Numbered from the stretch's first letter, positions 1-10,493 are shown. The stretch: DNA of 36,012 bases from Deltaproteobacteria bacterium (GCA_021848385.1 JAJZUQ010000031.1:1-36012), one strand, 5' to 3'. The notes: generated from the sequence alone by a model not told the origin. Numbers and translations are program-made.

Positions 1-119
1 ACGTAGCGGTGACGGTAAACCTGATCACCCCGATCGCCATGGATGAAGGGCTTCGTTTCGCAATCCGCGAAGGTGGCCGTACTGTCGGCGCCGGCGTGGT
101 CAGCTCCATCATCGAATAA
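1..119 (+). CDS. tuf: Elongation factor Tu, C-terminal end (partial)
   Basis: The window opens inside this gene; the reading frame begins at base 3 and runs 38 codons to TAA at 117-119. The visible residues are the end of EF-Tu domain 3, with the family hallmarks [20 protein letters not shown] and a terminal SSIIE. EF-Tu is the GTPase that brings aminoacyl-tRNA to the ribosomal A site. Only 21 bases separate its stop from rpsJ, and no terminator lies between, so tuf is read as part of the same transcript as the S10 cluster, a common arrangement. The upstream part, including the G domain, is outside the window. Confidence 0.97.
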   Translation, partial: VAVTVNLITPIAMDEGLRFAIREGGRTVGAGVVSSIIE

Positions 120-140
120 TTGAACACATAAGAGGACGCG

Positions 141-449
141 ATGCCAAGTCAGAAAATTAGAATTCGTCTCAAAGCATATGATCATAAACTTCTCGATCTT
201 TCTGTAGGGGAAATTGTCGATACAGCAAAAAGGACCGGTGCACGGGTTGCAGGTCCGATTCCCCTTCCGACTGTTATCAATAAGTACTGCGTACTTCGTG
301 GCCCTCATGTTGACAAGAAATCGCGGGAGCAGTTCGAGATCAGAACCCACAAGCGGCTTATCGACATACTTGAGCCTACTCAGCAAACTGTTGATGCGCT
401 CATGAAACTCGACCTCTCGGCTGGCGTCGATGTCGAGATCAAGCTGTAA
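141..449 (+). CDS. rpsJ: 30S ribosomal protein S10
   Basis: A 102-residue protein of normal S10 length, beginning [19 protein letters not shown], the conserved S10 N-terminus. It also has the conserved segment [21 protein letters not shown]10 sits in the 30S head and, with NusB, takes part in transcription antitermination. It is the first gene of the S10 block, directly after tuf. The ATG at 141 has a purine-rich Shine-Dalgarno (AGAGGA) about 7 bases upstream. Nothing unusual. Confidence 0.98.
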   Translation: MPSQKIRIRLKAYDHKLLDLSVGEIVDTAKRTGARVAGPIPLPTVINKYCVLRGPHVDKKSREQFEIRTHKRLIDILEPTQQTVDALMKLDLSAGVDVEIKL

Positions 450-478
450 TTGAGAATACAAGGATAGGATCGTCAACC

Positions 479-1114
479 ATGATTAAAGGATTGATTGGTA
501 AAAAACTTGGGATGACCCAGATATTTGTCGATGACGGTCGTCGTATTCCGGTAACTGTCGTTGAAGCTGGCCCCTGCTTTGTTGTCCAGAAGAAGACCGC
601 AGAAAAGGATGGCTATAATGCCATACAGGTCGGTTTTGGCGCGCATGAGGCCGCAAAGGCAAACCGTGCTCAGCTTGGGCATTGCAAAGCAGCAGACAAA
701 GGGGTTTTTACTCACCTACGTGAGCTTCGTCTTGAAAATGTTGACGAGTTCAATGTCGGTGATGAAATCAGAGCCGAACTTTTTGCTGCAGGTGACCTGA
801 TCGATGTGACTGGTGTCAGTATCGGCAAAGGCTATCAAGGTGTTATGAAACGTTGGGGCTTTAAGGGGGGTCGTTCTACTCATGGTTCCCGTTTCCACCG
901 TGCGCCCGGTTCAATCGGCTGTTCCGCTACCCCGTCACGTGTTTTCAAAAATAAGAAAATGCCTGGCCAGATGGGGAACGAGCGGGTTACGATACAGAGA
1001 CTGCAGGTTGTCCGTGTGGACTCTGCCGATAATCTGCTGCTGATAAAAGGGGCAATCCCCGGTACAACCAACGGCATCGTCGTCATCAGGGACAGTGTCA
1101 AGGCCACGAAATAA
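479..1114 (+). CDS. rplC: 50S ribosomal protein L3
   Basis: A 211-residue L3, usual length. It starts [16 protein letters not shown], the diagnostic L3 N-terminus, and contains the loop [12 protein letters not shown] and the [13 protein letters not shown] segment that reaches toward the peptidyl-transferase centre. L3 is a primary 23S rRNA binder needed early in 50S assembly. It lies 29 bases after rpsJ and 23 bases before rplD, in the standard S10 operon order. Confidence 0.98.
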   Translation: MIKGLIGKKLGMTQIFVDDGRRIPVTVVEAGPCFVVQKKTAEKDGYNAIQVGFGAHEAAKANRAQLGHCKAADKGVFTHLRELRLENVDEFNVGDEIRAELFAAGDLIDVTGVSIGKGYQGVMKRWGFKGGRSTHGSRFHRAPGSIGCSATPSRVFKNKKMPGQMGNERVTIQRLQVVRVDSADNLLLIKGAIPGTTNGIVVIRDSVKATK

Positions 1115-1137
1115 CGCGCAGTATCTGGAGATAGATT

Positions 1138-1761
1138 ATGGCAACAATTGATGTTTATGATCTCAAAAAAAATAAAGTGGGTGAGATGGATCTTAGCGAC
1201 GTTGTTTTCAATGGTGACGTCAAGGAATATCTCATTCACGAAGCGGTGAAGATTCAGCTCGCGAACCGTCGGGCAGGGACTGTTGCCGTAAAGAACCGCT
1301 CTGCCGTCTCCGGTGGCGGCAAGAAACCGTTTCGTCAAAAAGGTACAGGGCAAGCACGGCAGGGATGCATCAGAGCACCACATTATCCTGGTGGTGGTGT
1401 TGCATTTGGCCCACAACCAAAGACCTACAGCCTCAACATGAACAAAAAGGCGCGCAGGGCGGCACTTCGCTCGGCATTGTCGCTCATGTTCAAGGAAAAC
1501 AAGCTGACTGTTCTTGATGCACTGAAAATTGAACAGATATCGACAAAGTCCTTTGTCGGTGTCTTAAACGGTTTTGACCTTCAGAAGACGCTTGTTGTTA
1601 TAGAAGGGCCCAATCCCAATCTTGAACTTTCGGCTCGTAATATTAAGGACGTCAAAGTCCTCAAATCTGAGAGCCTCAATATTTTTGACATCATGAAATA
1701 CCAGAGCATCATCTTTACTCAGGATGCAGTGCGGAAGGTTGAAGGAGCGTTACAGTCATGA
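1138..1761 (+). CDS. rplD: 50S ribosomal protein L4
   Basis: A 207-residue L4. The extended loop that lines the peptide exit tunnel is visible as [20 protein letters not shown], followed by GGVAFGP. L4 binds 23S rRNA; in Escherichia coli it also represses the S10 operon, but no such leader can be judged here because transcription enters from tuf. Its stop overlaps the rplW start by four bases (ATGA, 1758-1761), implying translational coupling. Confidence 0.97.
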   Translation: MATIDVYDLKKNKVGEMDLSDVVFNGDVKEYLIHEAVKIQLANRRAGTVAVKNRSAVSGGGKKPFRQKGTGQARQGCIRAPHYPGGGVAFGPQPKTYSLNMNKKARRAALRSALSLMFKENKLTVLDALKIEQISTKSFVGVLNGFDLQKTLVVIEGPNPNLELSARNIKDVKVLKSESLNIFDIMKYQSIIFTQDAVRKVEGALQS

Positions 1762-2042
1762 ACATTTATGACGTTATCAAAAAGCCGCTGGTCACTGAAA
1801 AAAGCACGATAGAGAAGGACTCTCGTAATATTATCGCTTTGGAAGTTGACCGGAATGCCAATAAAATCGAGATTAAGCAGGCCGTTGAAAAGCTCTTCAA
1901 GGTAGAAGTTGACGATGTGAACACCGTCAACGTTGCCGGTAAGGTTAAACGGGTCGGCAAGCATACTGGCAAGCGTTCCAATTGGAAAAAGGCCTACGTC
2001 TCCCTCAAAGAGGGAAGCAATGTGGATTTTTTCGAAGTTTAG
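1758..2042 (+). CDS. rplW: 50S ribosomal protein L23
   Basis: A 94-residue L23, starting [17 protein letters not shown], the typical N-terminus (PxxTEKS). It continues with a basic segment [20 protein letters not shown] that binds 23S rRNA. L23 sits at the tunnel exit and is the docking point for trigger factor and SRP. The start overlaps the rplD stop by four bases; rplB follows after 24 bases. Confidence 0.97.
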   Translation: MNIYDVIKKPLVTEKSTIEKDSRNIIALEVDRNANKIEIKQAVEKLFKVEVDDVNTVNVAGKVKRVGKHTGKRSNWKKAYVSLKEGSNVDFFEV

Positions 2043-2066
2043 ACCATCTACTCTGGAGTTTAAATA

Positions 2067-2891
2067 ATGGCTATCAAGAGTTACAAACCGACATCCGCTG
2101 GTCGTAGGCACCAGACTTGCTCCACCTTTGAGGAGATCACCTGCACGAAACCGGAAAGGTCTTTGCTTGAGCATAAGAATAAGACCGGTGGCAGGAACTC
2201 ATTTGGGCGGATCACTTCTCGCCATATAGGCGGTGGACACAAACAGAAGTACAGGATTATCGATTTTCGCCGCGACAAGCTGAATATCCCTGCGCGCGTT
2301 GCCTCAGTTGAGTATGACCCGAACCGGAGCGCCAGGATTGCACTGCTGGTTTATGCTGATGGCGAGAAGCGCTATATCCTTTCACCGCTTGATTTGAAGG
2401 TTGGCGATACAGTTATCTCTAGTCCCGAAGCCGATATCAAACCGGGCAATACTCTGCCTCTTAAAGCGATCCCGCTCGGCACGATCATTCACAATATTGA
2501 ACTGAAGATCGGTAAAGGAGCACAGCTTGCTCGCAGTGCCGGCACCTTTGCGCAACTCATGGCAAAAGAAGGGAAGTATGCCCAGGTAAAACTCCCTTCC
2601 GGAGAGGTACGCATGGTACTTCAGGAGTGCATGGCGACTATCGGTCAGGTTGGCAATATCGACCATGAGAACGTTTCAATAGGGAAGGCCGGGCGTTCCC
2701 GTTGGCTTGGCAAGCGTCCCAAGGTTCGCGGTGTAGCAATGAACCCTGTCGACCATCCCCACGGTGGTGGTGAAGGCCGGACATCTGGTGGCCGCCATCC
2801 TGTAACACCTTGGGGTATCCCGACCAAGGGTTACAAAACTAGGACCAATAAAACGTCGACTCGCTTCATCGTTAAGAAGCGTAGCAAATAA
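2067..2891 (+). CDS. rplB: 50S ribosomal protein L2
   Basis: A 274-residue L2 with the expected N-terminal basic region ([14 protein letters not shown]), the OB/SH3-like RNA-binding core, and the highly conserved C-terminal stretch [18 protein letters not shown] that contains the histidine implicated in peptidyl-transferase function. It is among the most conserved ribosomal proteins and is required for subunit joining. Standard place between rplW and rpsS. Confidence 0.98.
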   Translation: MAIKSYKPTSAGRRHQTCSTFEEITCTKPERSLLEHKNKTGGRNSFGRITSRHIGGGHKQKYRIIDFRRDKLNIPARVASVEYDPNRSARIALLVYADGEKRYILSPLDLKVGDTVISSPEADIKPGNTLPLKAIPLGTIIHNIELKIGKGAQLARSAGTFAQLMAKEGKYAQVKLPSGEVRMVLQECMATIGQVGNIDHENVSIGKAGRSRWLGKRPKVRGVAMNPVDHPHGGGEGRTSGGRHPVTPWGIPTKGYKTRTNKTSTRFIVKKRSK

Positions 2892-2915
2892 CACTCTGTA
2901 CAGAGGATTTATACG

Positions 2916-3197
2916 ATGGCAAGATCTATTAAGAAAGGCCCGTTTGTTGATGGGCACCTGGCAAAAAAAGTAGAGACTGAAAGCCCTTCGTCTAAAAAGG
3001 TCATCAAGACATGGTCGAGACGTTCTACGATCACTCCTGACTTTATCGGGCTTACTTTTGCCGTCCATAATGGCAAGAAGTTCATACCGGTTTTTGTCAC
3101 GGAAAACATGGTTGGTCATAAAATGGGTGAGTTTGCCCCCACGAGGACCTTCTTTGGCCATGCGGCCGACAAGAAGAGCAAGCTGAAAAAGAAGTAA
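2916..3197 (+). CDS. rpsS: 30S ribosomal protein S19
   Basis: A 93-residue S19 beginning [19 protein letters not shown], with the conserved TWSRRSTI and the C-terminal [18 protein letters not shown]19 forms a complex with S13 in the 30S head and contacts the A-site region. Flanked by rplB (24 bases) and rplV (19 bases). Confidence 0.98.
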   Translation: MARSIKKGPFVDGHLAKKVETESPSSKKVIKTWSRRSTITPDFIGLTFAVHNGKKFIPVFVTENMVGHKMGEFAPTRTFFGHAADKKSKLKKK

Positions 3198-3216
3198 TCC
3201 GCAAAGGAGCAGATAA

Positions 3217-3552
3217 ATGGAATCAAGCGCCAAGTTGTCATTAGCTCGTCTTTCCCCTCGCAAAACACGTCTTGTTGTTGACATGGTTCGCGGGAAGGGC
3301 ATTCAGGACGCTCTCAATATTCTCAAGTTTTCCCCTCAGCCTTCGGCTAAGCTCGTTGCGAAACTTCTCAGTTCTGCTGTCGCAAATGCCGAGCAGAAGG
3401 GTGCACCCGATGTTGACCGTCTGTTTGTGAAGACGATTTTTGTCGATGGCGGGGCGGTGTTGAAGCGTTTCGTGCCGCGTGCAATGGGCAGGGCAAGCAA
3501 GATCAGAAAACCGACCAGCCATATTTCCGTGGTTCTGGCCGACAAGAAATAA
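3217..3552 (+). CDS. rplV: 50S ribosomal protein L22
   Basis: A 111-residue L22. It has the N-terminal motif LSPRKTRLVVDMVRGK and the C-terminal hairpin signature FVPRAMGRASKIRKPTSHI whose tip lines the exit tunnel and is the site of macrolide-resistance changes in other bacteria. No such change can be called without a close reference. Standard S10 operon order. Confidence 0.98.
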   Translation: MESSAKLSLARLSPRKTRLVVDMVRGKGIQDALNILKFSPQPSAKLVAKLLSSAVANAEQKGAPDVDRLFVKTIFVDGGAVLKRFVPRAMGRASKIRKPTSHISVVLADKK

Positions 3553-3586
3553 ATAAGTATAAGCACACTTAGGTGGAGGTGAAGTT

Positions 3587-4222
3587 TTGGGTCAGAAAGT
3601 AAATCCAATAGGATTCAGACTTGGAGTCATAAAGACTTGGGATTCCAAGTGGTATGCCGAGGCGGATTATGCCAAACTGCTTCATGAGGATATTAAGCTG
3701 AGAGCTTTCCTCAAAAAGCGGCTCTACCATTCCGGCGTATCTAAAATCGAGATAGAGCGTGCCGCCAATAAGGCAAAGATAAACATCTTTACCGCGCGTC
3801 CAGGCCTTATTATCGGCAAGAAGGGGTCTGAAGTCGAAACCCTGAAAAAGGAACTGGCCAAACTCACCGACAAGGAAGTGTTCCTCAATATTCAGGAGGT
3901 GCGTAAGCCTGAACTGGATGCGCAACTGGTTGCAGAGAACGTGGCACTCCAGTTGGAGCGCCGGATTGCTTTCCGTCGTGCCATGAAAAAAAGCGTGACC
4001 TCTGCGCTCAAATTTGGCGCCAAAGGGATACGGATTACTTGCTCCGGTCGTCTGGGTGGTGCAGAGATGTCCAGGACCGAATGGTACCGCGAAGGCCGTG
4101 TTCCCCTTCATACATTACGGGCTGATATCGACTATGGCTTTGCCGAGGCGAAGACCACCTACGGTATCATCGGCGTCAAGGTACTCATTTTCAAGGGTGA
4201 AGTGCTTCCCGGTCAAAAATAA
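3587..4222 (+). CDS. rpsC: 30S ribosomal protein S3
   Basis: A 211-residue S3 starting with TTG at 3587, giving [14 protein letters not shown], the universal N-terminus; the Shine-Dalgarno AGGTGGAGGTGA lies just upstream and fixes this start. The KH domain is visible as [13 protein letters not shown] (GxxG loop), and the C-terminal domain has [14 protein letters not shown]3 lines the mRNA entry tunnel and contributes to the ribosomal helicase. The TTG start is one of several in this cluster. Confidence 0.98.
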   Translation: MGQKVNPIGFRLGVIKTWDSKWYAEADYAKLLHEDIKLRAFLKKRLYHSGVSKIEIERAANKAKINIFTARPGLIIGKKGSEVETLKKELAKLTDKEVFLNIQEVRKPELDAQLVAENVALQLERRIAFRRAMKKSVTSALKFGAKGIRITCSGRLGGAEMSRTEWYREGRVPLHTLRADIDYGFAEAKTTYGIIGVKVLIFKGEVLPGQK

Positions 4223-4239
4223 ACAGGAGTTAGTCAGCA

Positions 4240-4662
4240 ATGTTAATGCCTAAACGTGTTAAGCATAGAAAGCAGATGAAAGGGAGAATGACCGGGACAC
4301 CGCAACGTGGTGTAACGTTGGCATTCGGCGAGTTTGGTCTGCAGGCTACTACCTGCGGCTGGCTTGACTCTCGTCAGATCGAAGCCGCCCGTATTGCAAT
4401 GACCCGTTATATCAAAAGGGGTGGCAAAATATGGATACGTATTTTCCCCGACAAACCATTGACCTCGAAGCCCGCAGAAACACGTATGGGCAAAGGTAAA
4501 GGTGCACCCGATTCGTGGGTCTGTGTCATTAAGCCTGGACATATACTTTACGAAATGGAAGGGGTTACCGAAGAAATAGCCCGCGAGGCTTTCCGGTTGG
4601 CAGCCCACAAACTTCCTATCACGACAAAATTTATTTCGAGGAAGGACGGCCATGAAGGTTAA
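4240..4662 (+). CDS. rplP: 50S ribosomal protein L16
   Basis: A 140-residue L16 starting [17 protein letters not shown]. It has the conserved [19 protein letters not shown] and the loop with [18 protein letters not shown] near the A site. L16 helps position tRNA at the A site of the 50S subunit. Its 3' end overlaps the rpmC start by 11 bases, implying coupling. Confidence 0.98.
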   Translation: MLMPKRVKHRKQMKGRMTGTPQRGVTLAFGEFGLQATTCGWLDSRQIEAARIAMTRYIKRGGKIWIRIFPDKPLTSKPAETRMGKGKGAPDSWVCVIKPGHILYEMEGVTEEIAREAFRLAAHKLPITTKFISRKDGHEG

Positions 4663-4840
4663 TGACCTTAAGACTATGAATGAGGAAGAACTCCAGACAA
4701 AGGAGAAGGAATTGAAAAAGGAACTGTTCAATCTCAAGTTCCAGCTTCATACCGGCCGTCTGGAAAACACCGCAAAACTCTCTGACATCAGAAAAGATGT
4801 TGCGCGTGTAAAAACTTTACTTCAGGAAAAAAGAGGCTAG
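4652..4840 (+). CDS. rpmC: 50S ribosomal protein L29
   Basis: A 62-residue L29, almost entirely helical, with the hallmark [18 protein letters not shown]. The start ATG at 4652 lies inside the end of rplP. L29 contacts L23 at the exit tunnel. The normal short length and standard position leave little doubt. Confidence 0.97.
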   Translation: MKVNDLKTMNEEELQTKEKELKKELFNLKFQLHTGRLENTAKLSDIRKDVARVKTLLQEKRG

Positions 4841-4850
4841 AGGGGCTGAT

Positions 4851-5108
4851 ATGAGTGAGCGCGGCAGCAGAAAAACCCAAACGGGCGTAGTGGTGAGTGA
4901 CAAGATGGATAAGACCGTCGTAGTCAAGGTCGATCGTCTTGTGAAACATCCGGTTTATAATAAATATATCAAGCGGTCCGCTAAATATAAGGCACACGAT
5001 AAGGACAACAGCTGCAAAACCGGCGATCGTGTACTCATAGTCGAAATGCGTCCGTTAAGCAAAGATAAACGTTGGCAGGTTCGTCAGATAATCGATAAAA
5101 GTGCGTAA
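4851..5108 (+). CDS. rpsQ: 30S ribosomal protein S17
   Basis: An 85-residue S17 (OB fold). It contains [19 protein letters not shown] and the later [20 protein letters not shown], both diagnostic. S17 is a primary 16S rRNA-binding protein of the 30S body. It lies 10 bases after rpmC and 14 before rplN. Confidence 0.97.
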   Translation: MSERGSRKTQTGVVVSDKMDKTVVVKVDRLVKHPVYNKYIKRSAKYKAHDKDNSCKTGDRVLIVEMRPLSKDKRWQVRQIIDKSA

Positions 5109-5122
5109 GGCAGGAGTTATCT

Positions 5123-5491
5123 ATGATTCAGATGCAGACAATACTCGACGTAGCGGATAATTCAGGGGCCAAAAAGCTCTTTTGCATTAAGGTGTTGGGT
5201 GGATCCAAGCGCAAGTATGCCAGTATCGGCGACATAATTGTTGCGTCGGTAAAAGAGGCACTTCCCAACTCTAAAGTGAAAAAAGGTGATGTGGTCAAGG
5301 TCGTTGTTGTGAGGACCGCTAAAGAGATCGGCCGCCCTGACGGTTCTTATATCCGTTTTGACAGCAATTCCGGTGTCGTGATCAATAACCAGCGCGAGCC
5401 GGTTGGTACCCGTATATTCGGGCCTGTAGCGCGAGAGTTGAGGGCGAAGAAGTTCATGAAGATCATTTCTCTCGCCCCCGAAGTACTATAA
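5123..5491 (+). CDS. rplN: 50S ribosomal protein L14
   Basis: A 122-residue L14, beginning [18 protein letters not shown]. The first ATG is kept because the family starts MIQ and the spacing to the upstream AGGAG is good. The C-terminus [20 protein letters not shown] is standard. L14 forms part of an intersubunit bridge and the GTPase-associated face. First gene of the spc part of the cluster. Confidence 0.98.
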   Translation: MIQMQTILDVADNSGAKKLFCIKVLGGSKRKYASIGDIIVASVKEALPNSKVKKGDVVKVVVVRTAKEIGRPDGSYIRFDSNSGVVINNQREPVGTRIFGPVARELRAKKFMKIISLAPEVL

Positions 5492-5510
5492 TAATAAGCG
5501 GAGACAGACG

Positions 5511-5837
5511 ATGCTAGGTAAGAATCTGCATGTGAAAAAAGGTGACACCGTAATGGTCGTTACTGGTAAAGATAAGGACAAAACAGGCAAGATTATTCAG
5601 ATCCTTTCCAAAAAGGATGGAGTAATTGTGGAAGGTCTCAATATCGTCAAACGGCATACACGTGCCCGCGGTAATGAGCCTGGCGGAATCGTTGAAAAAG
5701 AAGCTCCGGTACATATTTCCAATGTAATGGTTTATTGTGAGAAATGCAAAAAACCGGTGCGGACCAGGGCCACTGTTCTTGAAGATGGTAAAAAGACCCG
5801 CCTTTGCGTGAAGTGCGGCGAGTCTTTTGATAAATAG
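5511..5837 (+). CDS. rplX: 50S ribosomal protein L24
   Basis: A 108-residue L24. A KOW motif occupies the N-terminal third ([19 protein letters not shown]), followed by [11 protein letters not shown]. The C-terminal part carries two Cys pairs (YCEKCKK and LCVKCGE), a zinc-ribbon-like arrangement found in a subset of bacterial L24 proteins. L24 is an assembly initiator of the 50S subunit. Confidence 0.97.
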   Translation: MLGKNLHVKKGDTVMVVTGKDKDKTGKIIQILSKKDGVIVEGLNIVKRHTRARGNEPGGIVEKEAPVHISNVMVYCEKCKKPVRTRATVLEDGKKTRLCVKCGESFDK

Positions 5838-5850
5838 TCTGGAGGGGTAA

Positions 5851-6390
5851 ATGTCAAGGCTGAGAGAGCTTTATAATAAAGAGATGGTTCCCCAGTTGAT
5901 GAAGGATTTCAACTACAAGAACATCATGGAAGTGCCGAAAATCGAGAAGATAGTAGTCAACATGGGGTTGGGTGAAGCTATCCAGAACGTGAAGATTCTC
6001 GATTCTGCAGCAGAGGAATTGTCGGCAATCAGTGGGCAGAAAACAGTCATCACGAAAGCCAAGAAATCAATCGCCAGCTTCAAGTTGCGTCAAGGTATGC
6101 CGATCGGTTGTATGGTTACGCTTCGAAAAGAACGGATGTATGAGTTCCTTGATCGTCTTCTGAATGTTGCTCTCCCTCGCGTTCGTGATTTCAAGGGCGT
6201 GTCGGCAAAAGGTTTTGATGGTAATGGTAACTACTCTCTCGGGGTCAAGGAGCAACTGATTTTCCCTGAGATAGATTATGATAAGGTTGATAAAATCAAA
6301 GGGATGAATATCTCTATTGTAACCACAGCGAAAAGTGACGAAGAAGGTAGAGCCCTGCTTAAACTGATGGGCATGCCGTTCAGGTATTAA
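5851..6390 (+). CDS. rplE: 50S ribosomal protein L5
   Basis: A 179-residue L5, with [16 protein letters not shown] near the N-terminus, the conserved [15 protein letters not shown], and [18 protein letters not shown]5 binds 5S rRNA and contacts P-site tRNA. Thirteen bases after rplX, 20 before rpsN. Confidence 0.98.
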   Translation: MSRLRELYNKEMVPQLMKDFNYKNIMEVPKIEKIVVNMGLGEAIQNVKILDSAAEELSAISGQKTVITKAKKSIASFKLRQGMPIGCMVTLRKERMYEFLDRLLNVALPRVRDFKGVSAKGFDGNGNYSLGVKEQLIFPEIDYDKVDKIKGMNISIVTTAKSDEEGRALLKLMGMPFRY

Positions 6391-6410
6391 TTCAGGTTCG
6401 GAGGATAGAA

Positions 6411-6596
6411 GTGGCGAAAACATCGATGATAATAAAAGCGCAGAGAGGCAACAAGTTCAAGGTGCGAGAATATAACCGCTGTCCTTTGTGTGGCCGTCCG
6501 CGCGCGTACTATCGCAAATTTGACATGTGCAGGATCTGTCTCCGGAAACTAGCTTCCAATGGCCAGATACCCGGCGTTATTAAGTCCAGCTGGTAA
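6411..6596 (+). CDS. rpsN: 30S ribosomal protein S14, zinc-binding type
   Basis: A 61-residue S14 of the short type Z class, started by GTG at 6411 after a GGAGG Shine-Dalgarno. Two CxxC pairs ([20 protein letters not shown]) form the zinc site. S14 is a 30S head protein. The zinc-type S14, Cys-containing L36 and Cys-containing L24 all occur in this cluster, so these ribosomes use zinc-binding paralogues here. Confidence 0.98.
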   Translation: MAKTSMIIKAQRGNKFKVREYNRCPLCGRPRAYYRKFDMCRICLRKLASNGQIPGVIKSSW

Positions 6597-6628
6597 CAGC
6601 TAAGAAACTGTATAGAGGAGTACAATCG

Positions 6629-7027
6629 ATGTCGATGACTGATCCAATTGCCGATATGCTGACACGGATAAGGAACGCCAGCATGGCGAAGCTGCAGAAG
6701 GTGGATATCCCATCGTCAAACCTCAAGGTGAGCTTGGCTAATGTGCTTCGCTCAGAGGGATTTATCAAGAATTATAAAGTGATCGCCGACCAGAAACAAG
6801 GTGTTCTGCGCGTCTATTTGAAGTATATTGACGAAAAAGATTCGGTTATCAACGAAATTAAACGTGTCAGCAAACCGGGAGGGCGCCGCTACGTGAAAGG
6901 CGATGACATCCCGAGCATTAAAAACGGCATGGGTATAGCCATTTTGTCCACTTCAAAAGGCATTCTTACCGATAAAGCCGCACGTGAGGCTGGCGTGGGT
7001 GGCGAGTTGATTTGTACAGTCTGGTAA
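6629..7027 (+). CDS. rpsH: 30S ribosomal protein S8
   Basis: A 132-residue S8 starting [20 protein letters not shown]. The C-terminal [15 protein letters not shown] and [20 protein letters not shown] match the family. In Escherichia coli S8 represses the spc operon by binding near rplE; that control site was not tested here. Standard position. Confidence 0.98.
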   Translation: MSMTDPIADMLTRIRNASMAKLQKVDIPSSNLKVSLANVLRSEGFIKNYKVIADQKQGVLRVYLKYIDEKDSVINEIKRVSKPGGRRYVKGDDIPSIKNGMGIAILSTSKGILTDKAAREAGVGGELICTVW

Positions 7028-7054
7028 TTTACCCCGGAACAAGGAGCATTCAGT

Positions 7055-7594
7055 ATGTCCAGAATTGGTAAACTTCCCATAGAGATCCCCCAGGGAGTTA
7101 AAATATCTTTTGATAACTCTGTCCTTAAGGTGGAGGGGCCCAAAGGCCTCCTTTCCCGTAAAATTATGGACGGCGTGGCATTGACGATTTCTGACAAGAC
7201 GATTGTCGTGAACAGAAATGACGACGGGATAAAAGCTCGTTCGGCTCATGGCCTGACTCGAACTCTTGTTGATAATATGGTTGTCGGTGTAACAAAGGGG
7301 TTCGAAACTGCCCTTGAAATAAGTGGGGTCGGTTACCGTGCAGAGGCCAAGGGTGATGTGCTTAACCTTAGCCTCGGTTACTCTCATCCGGTGAATTTTC
7401 AGCTGCCCAAAGGTATAACTGTTGAAGTGGATAAAATGACCAAGCTTGTTGTCAAAGGTATCGACAAGGAGTTGGTTGGGCAGACAGCTGCAAAGATTCG
7501 TTCTTTCCGCGGTCCTGAGCCTTATAAAGGAAAAGGGATCAGGTACGCCGACGAAGTTATCCTGAGAAAAGCCGGCAAGACCGGTAAAAAATAG
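7055..7594 (+). CDS. rplF: 50S ribosomal protein L6
   Basis: A 179-residue L6, made of two tandem L6 folds. Landmarks are [15 protein letters not shown], the middle [20 protein letters not shown] and the C-terminal [14 protein letters not shown]6 lies near the sarcin-ricin loop and the elongation-factor site. Confidence 0.98.
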   Translation: MSRIGKLPIEIPQGVKISFDNSVLKVEGPKGLLSRKIMDGVALTISDKTIVVNRNDDGIKARSAHGLTRTLVDNMVVGVTKGFETALEISGVGYRAEAKGDVLNLSLGYSHPVNFQLPKGITVEVDKMTKLVVKGIDKELVGQTAAKIRSFRGPEPYKGKGIRYADEVILRKAGKTGKK

Positions 7595-7614
7595 TTAAGC
7601 CAAGGAGAAGTACC

Positions 7615-7983
7615 GTGAGTTCTCTCGCACAGAAAAAAGCTGCCCGCCTGAAACGGCAAACTAGAATAAGGAAGAAGATTCGTGGCACGACCGAGCGACC
7701 ACGCCTGAACGTTTTCAAGAGTGCTACCCATATCTATGCCCAGATTATCGATGATATGACAGGCAGGACGTTGGTAGCGGCCTCAACCCTTGTAAAAGAG
7801 GTCGGTGCTGATCTTAAGGCGACGGGCAATATTGAGGCAGCCAGGAAGGTTGGTGCCGAGGTTGCTAAACGTGCTCTGGCCAGTGACATCAAAGCGGTAG
7901 TTTTTGATCGTAATGGGTTTCTCTACCACGGAAGAGTCAAGGCCCTTGCCGAGGCTGCACGCGAGAACGGGCTGTCCTTTTAA
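7615..7983 (+). CDS. rplR: 50S ribosomal protein L18
   Basis: A 122-residue L18 started by GTG at 7615 behind CCAAGGAGA. The 5S rRNA-binding part shows [20 protein letters not shown], and the C-terminus has [24 protein letters not shown]18 works with L5 to anchor 5S rRNA to the large subunit. Confidence 0.98.
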   Translation: MSSLAQKKAARLKRQTRIRKKIRGTTERPRLNVFKSATHIYAQIIDDMTGRTLVAASTLVKEVGADLKATGNIEAARKVGAEVAKRALASDIKAVVFDRNGFLYHGRVKALAEAARENGLSF

Positions 7984-8006
7984 GGATATCATACAGGAGG
8001 CGTTAA

Positions 8007-8495
8007 TTGCTTAAGATCAATCCCAGCGAAATCAATTTAACTGATAAAGTAGTGCATATCAGTCGTGTTGCAAAGGTTGTGAAAGGTGGCCGTCGCTTCA
8101 GCTTCTCTGCGCTGGTCGTGGTTGGAGATGGTAATGGTTGTGTCGGTTATGGTCTCGGCAAAGCCAATGAGGTTCCGGAGGCTATTCGTAAGGGTGTAGA
8201 GCAGGCGAAGAAGAACCTGATCAAGGTCCCGATTGTTCAGGGACAGACCATCCCTTACGAAATAGTAGGGCACTTTGGTGCCGGTCGTGTACTCATGATG
8301 CCGGCCTCCGCAGGTACCGGCGTTATTGCTGGCGGTGCCGCCCGTGCAGTCTTTGAGTCGGCTGGTGTTCACAATATACTTGCCAAGTGTCTTGGGTCCA
8401 ATAATCCGCATAATGTGGTGAAGGCTGCTTTTGCCGGACTTAAATCTCTTCGCAGTCCTGAGGAGATCATGGCCCGTCGCGGCATGACCGAGTAG
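8007..8495 (+). CDS. rpsE: 30S ribosomal protein S5
   Basis: A 162-residue S5. The start is TTG at 8007, chosen because ACAGGAGG lies 6 bases upstream and no better start is near. It has the dsRNA-binding-like N-terminal domain ([20 protein letters not shown]) and a C-terminal domain with [21 protein letters not shown]5 is involved in decoding accuracy and mRNA entry. Confidence 0.97.
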   Translation: MLKINPSEINLTDKVVHISRVAKVVKGGRRFSFSALVVVGDGNGCVGYGLGKANEVPEAIRKGVEQAKKNLIKVPIVQGQTIPYEIVGHFGAGRVLMMPASAGTGVIAGGAARAVFESAGVHNILAKCLGSNNPHNVVKAAFAGLKSLRSPEEIMARRGMTE

Positions 8496-8527
8496 CAGCG
8501 GTTTTAAATCCAGCAAGGAGAAGTGAT

Positions 8528-8707
8528 ATGTCGCAGGAGATTACAATTACTCTGGTGAGAAGCCACATAGGTAAACCAGCTGACCAACGTGCCGTTTTGA
8601 ACGGAATGGGTCTCAATAAGTTGAATAAATCTGTTGTTCTTAAAGATACTCCTGAAATAAGAGGGATGATTCGCAAAGTATCCCACCTTGTGACTGTAAC
8701 AGAGTAA
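8528..8707 (+). CDS. rpmD: 50S ribosomal protein L30
   Basis: A 59-residue protein encoded from ATG at 8528 to TAA at 8705-8707. It reads [17 protein letters not shown] and then [17 protein letters not shown], which is L30 of the short bacterial type. AAGGAGAAG stands a few bases before the start. It lies between rpsE and rplO as in other spc operons. Confidence 0.97.
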   Translation: MSQEITITLVRSHIGKPADQRAVLNGMGLNKLNKSVVLKDTPEIRGMIRKVSHLVTVTE

Positions 8708-8726
8708 TTTCCCTAGAGGTGTGAAA

Positions 8727-9167
8727 ATGGAATTAAATAGTATAAAGCCTGCAGTCGGGGCAAGCAAAAATAGAAAAAGAATCGGCCGTGGACCTGGATC
8801 GGGTCATGGCAAAACTGCTACCAAAGGACACAAAGGTCAGAAGGCGAGGAGCGGCGGAAGCATTAAGGCCGGCTTCGAAGGCGGTCAGATGCCTATGCAT
8901 CGCCGTCTGCCAAAGCGCGGGTTTACTCCTCTAACACGTAAAGACTATGCAATTGTGAATCTCGGGCAGTTGGATATATTTGAGTCTGCCAGCAACGTTG
9001 ATGCTACAGCGCTTCTGAAAAGCGGTATTATCAGCGGTGTACGTGACGGGATTAAAGTCCTGGCTACAGGAGATCTTACAAAGGCCCTTACAGTAAAAGC
9101 CCACAAATTCAGCGCTGCTGCTAAGGAAAAGATTCTTGCTGCGGGCGGTACTGTCGAGGAGATATAG
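8727..9167 (+). CDS. rplO: 50S ribosomal protein L15
   Basis: An L15 of 146 residues counted from ATG at 8727 ([14 protein letters not shown]). An in-frame GTG lies two codons upstream at 8721, but the AGAGG at 8715-8719 is well spaced for the ATG and too close for the GTG. The glycine-rich [20 protein letters not shown] segment is the family signature. L15 is a late assembly protein of the 50S subunit. The end abuts secY by two bases. Confidence 0.97.
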   Translation: MELNSIKPAVGASKNRKRIGRGPGSGHGKTATKGHKGQKARSGGSIKAGFEGGQMPMHRRLPKRGFTPLTRKDYAIVNLGQLDIFESASNVDATALLKSGIISGVRDGIKVLATGDLTKALTVKAHKFSAAAKEKILAAGGTVEEI

Positions 9168-9169
9168 TC

Positions 9170-10477
9170 TTGCTCGGAGCCTTTCAGAACATATTCAAAA
9201 TCCCGGAGTTAAAGAAGCGCGTGCTGTTTTCATTGGGCATGTTGGCTGTGTATCGAGTCGGGTGCCATATACCAACACCAGGTATCGACGGGCAGGCTCT
9301 TTCCCATTTCTTTAAACAAGCACAGGGAACGCTTCTCGGCATGTTTGATATGTTTTCGGGGGGGGCGCTGGAAAAGTTGACGGTATTTGCCCTCGGCATT
9401 ATGCCCTATATTTCGTCCTCGATTATATTCCAGTTGCTTACCGTTGTTGTTCCCTCCATCGAAAAACTATCAAAAGAGGGTGAGTCCGGTCGGAAAAAGA
9501 TCATCCAGTATACACGTTATGGCACGATAGTGCTTAGTGTTGTCCAGGCTGCCGGTATTGCTGTCGGCCTAGAAAGTATGCGTGGCCCTGCTGGAGAACT
9601 TGTAGTCCCCAGTCCCGGATGGGGTTTTCGACTGATGACTATAATGACACTTACTGCCGGAACTGCATTTATCATGTGGCTCGGGGAGCAGATGTCAGAG
9701 AAGGGGATCGGCAATGGGATTTCGCTCATAATATTTGCCGGCATAGTAGCTCGAATCCCTGTGGCAATATTTAATAGCGTACGCCTGTTGAAGTCGGGGC
9801 AGCTTTCTCTTTTTGCCCTTTTGCTGGTGGCTGCACTCATGTTTGCGGTCATAGCTGCGGTTGTATTTGTGGAGCGCGGACAACGCCGCGTACCTATCCA
9901 TTACGCAAAGCGTGTGGTTGGCCTTAAGACATTCGGGGCACAGACGTCACACTTGCCTCTCAAAGTAAATATGGCAGGGGTAATCCCCCCGATATTTGCT
10001 TCATCAATCATCATGTTTCCTGCAACCATAGGTAATTTTATCAATATACCTTGGGTTCAGAATGCTGCAAAAAGTCTGAGTCCGGGTAAGTTTGTCTATG
10101 AGATGTTTTATGTTGCATTCATAGTTTTTTTCTGCTATTTCTATACGGCTGTAACTTTTAACCCTGTTGATGTTGCAGAGAATGTCAAAAAGCACGGTGG
10201 GTACATCCCTGGCATACGTCCTGGTAAGGAGACGTCCGATTATTTGGATCGGGTGTTGACCAAGCTGACTTTTGCCGGGTCAATATATATATCCCTTGTG
10301 TGTGTGCTTCCATCTATATTGATTGGTAAGTTCAATCTTCCATTTTATTTTGGTGGCACGGCGCTGCTCATTGCAGTTGGGGTTGGTATGGATACTGTCT
10401 CACAGATAGAGTCACACCTTATAACGAGAAGTTATGAGGGTTTTATGAAGGGTGTAAAGATTAAGGGAAGACGGTAG
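9170..10477 (+). CDS. secY: Protein translocase subunit SecY
   Basis: A 435-residue SecY with about ten membrane helices. It forms the protein-conducting channel with SecE and SecG. Visible landmarks are YRVGCHIPTPGID near the start, the second-helix region FALGIMPYISSSIIFQLL, the cytoplasmic-loop ERGQRRVPIHYAKR, and VAENVKKHGGYIPGIRPG. The start is TTG at 9170; its Shine-Dalgarno (GAGGAG) lies in the last codons of rplO, so the two are probably coupled. Confidence 0.98.
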   Translation: MLGAFQNIFKIPELKKRVLFSLGMLAVYRVGCHIPTPGIDGQALSHFFKQAQGTLLGMFDMFSGGALEKLTVFALGIMPYISSSIIFQLLTVVVPSIEKLSKEGESGRKKIIQYTRYGTIVLSVVQAAGIAVGLESMRGPAGELVVPSPGWGFRLMTIMTLTAGTAFIMWLGEQMSEKGIGNGISLIIFAGIVARIPVAIFNSVRLLKSGQLSLFALLLVAALMFAVIAAVVFVERGQRRVPIHYAKRVVGLKTFGAQTSHLPLKVNMAGVIPPIFASSIIMFPATIGNFINIPWVQNAAKSLSPGKFVYEMFYVAFIVFFCYFYTAVTFNPVDVAENVKKHGGYIPGIRPGKETSDYLDRVLTKLTFAGSIYISLVCVLPSILIGKFNLPFYFGGTALLIAVGVGMDTVSQIESHLITRSYEGFMKGVKIKGRR

Positions 10478-10493
10478 CAGGGGAAAGATTGGC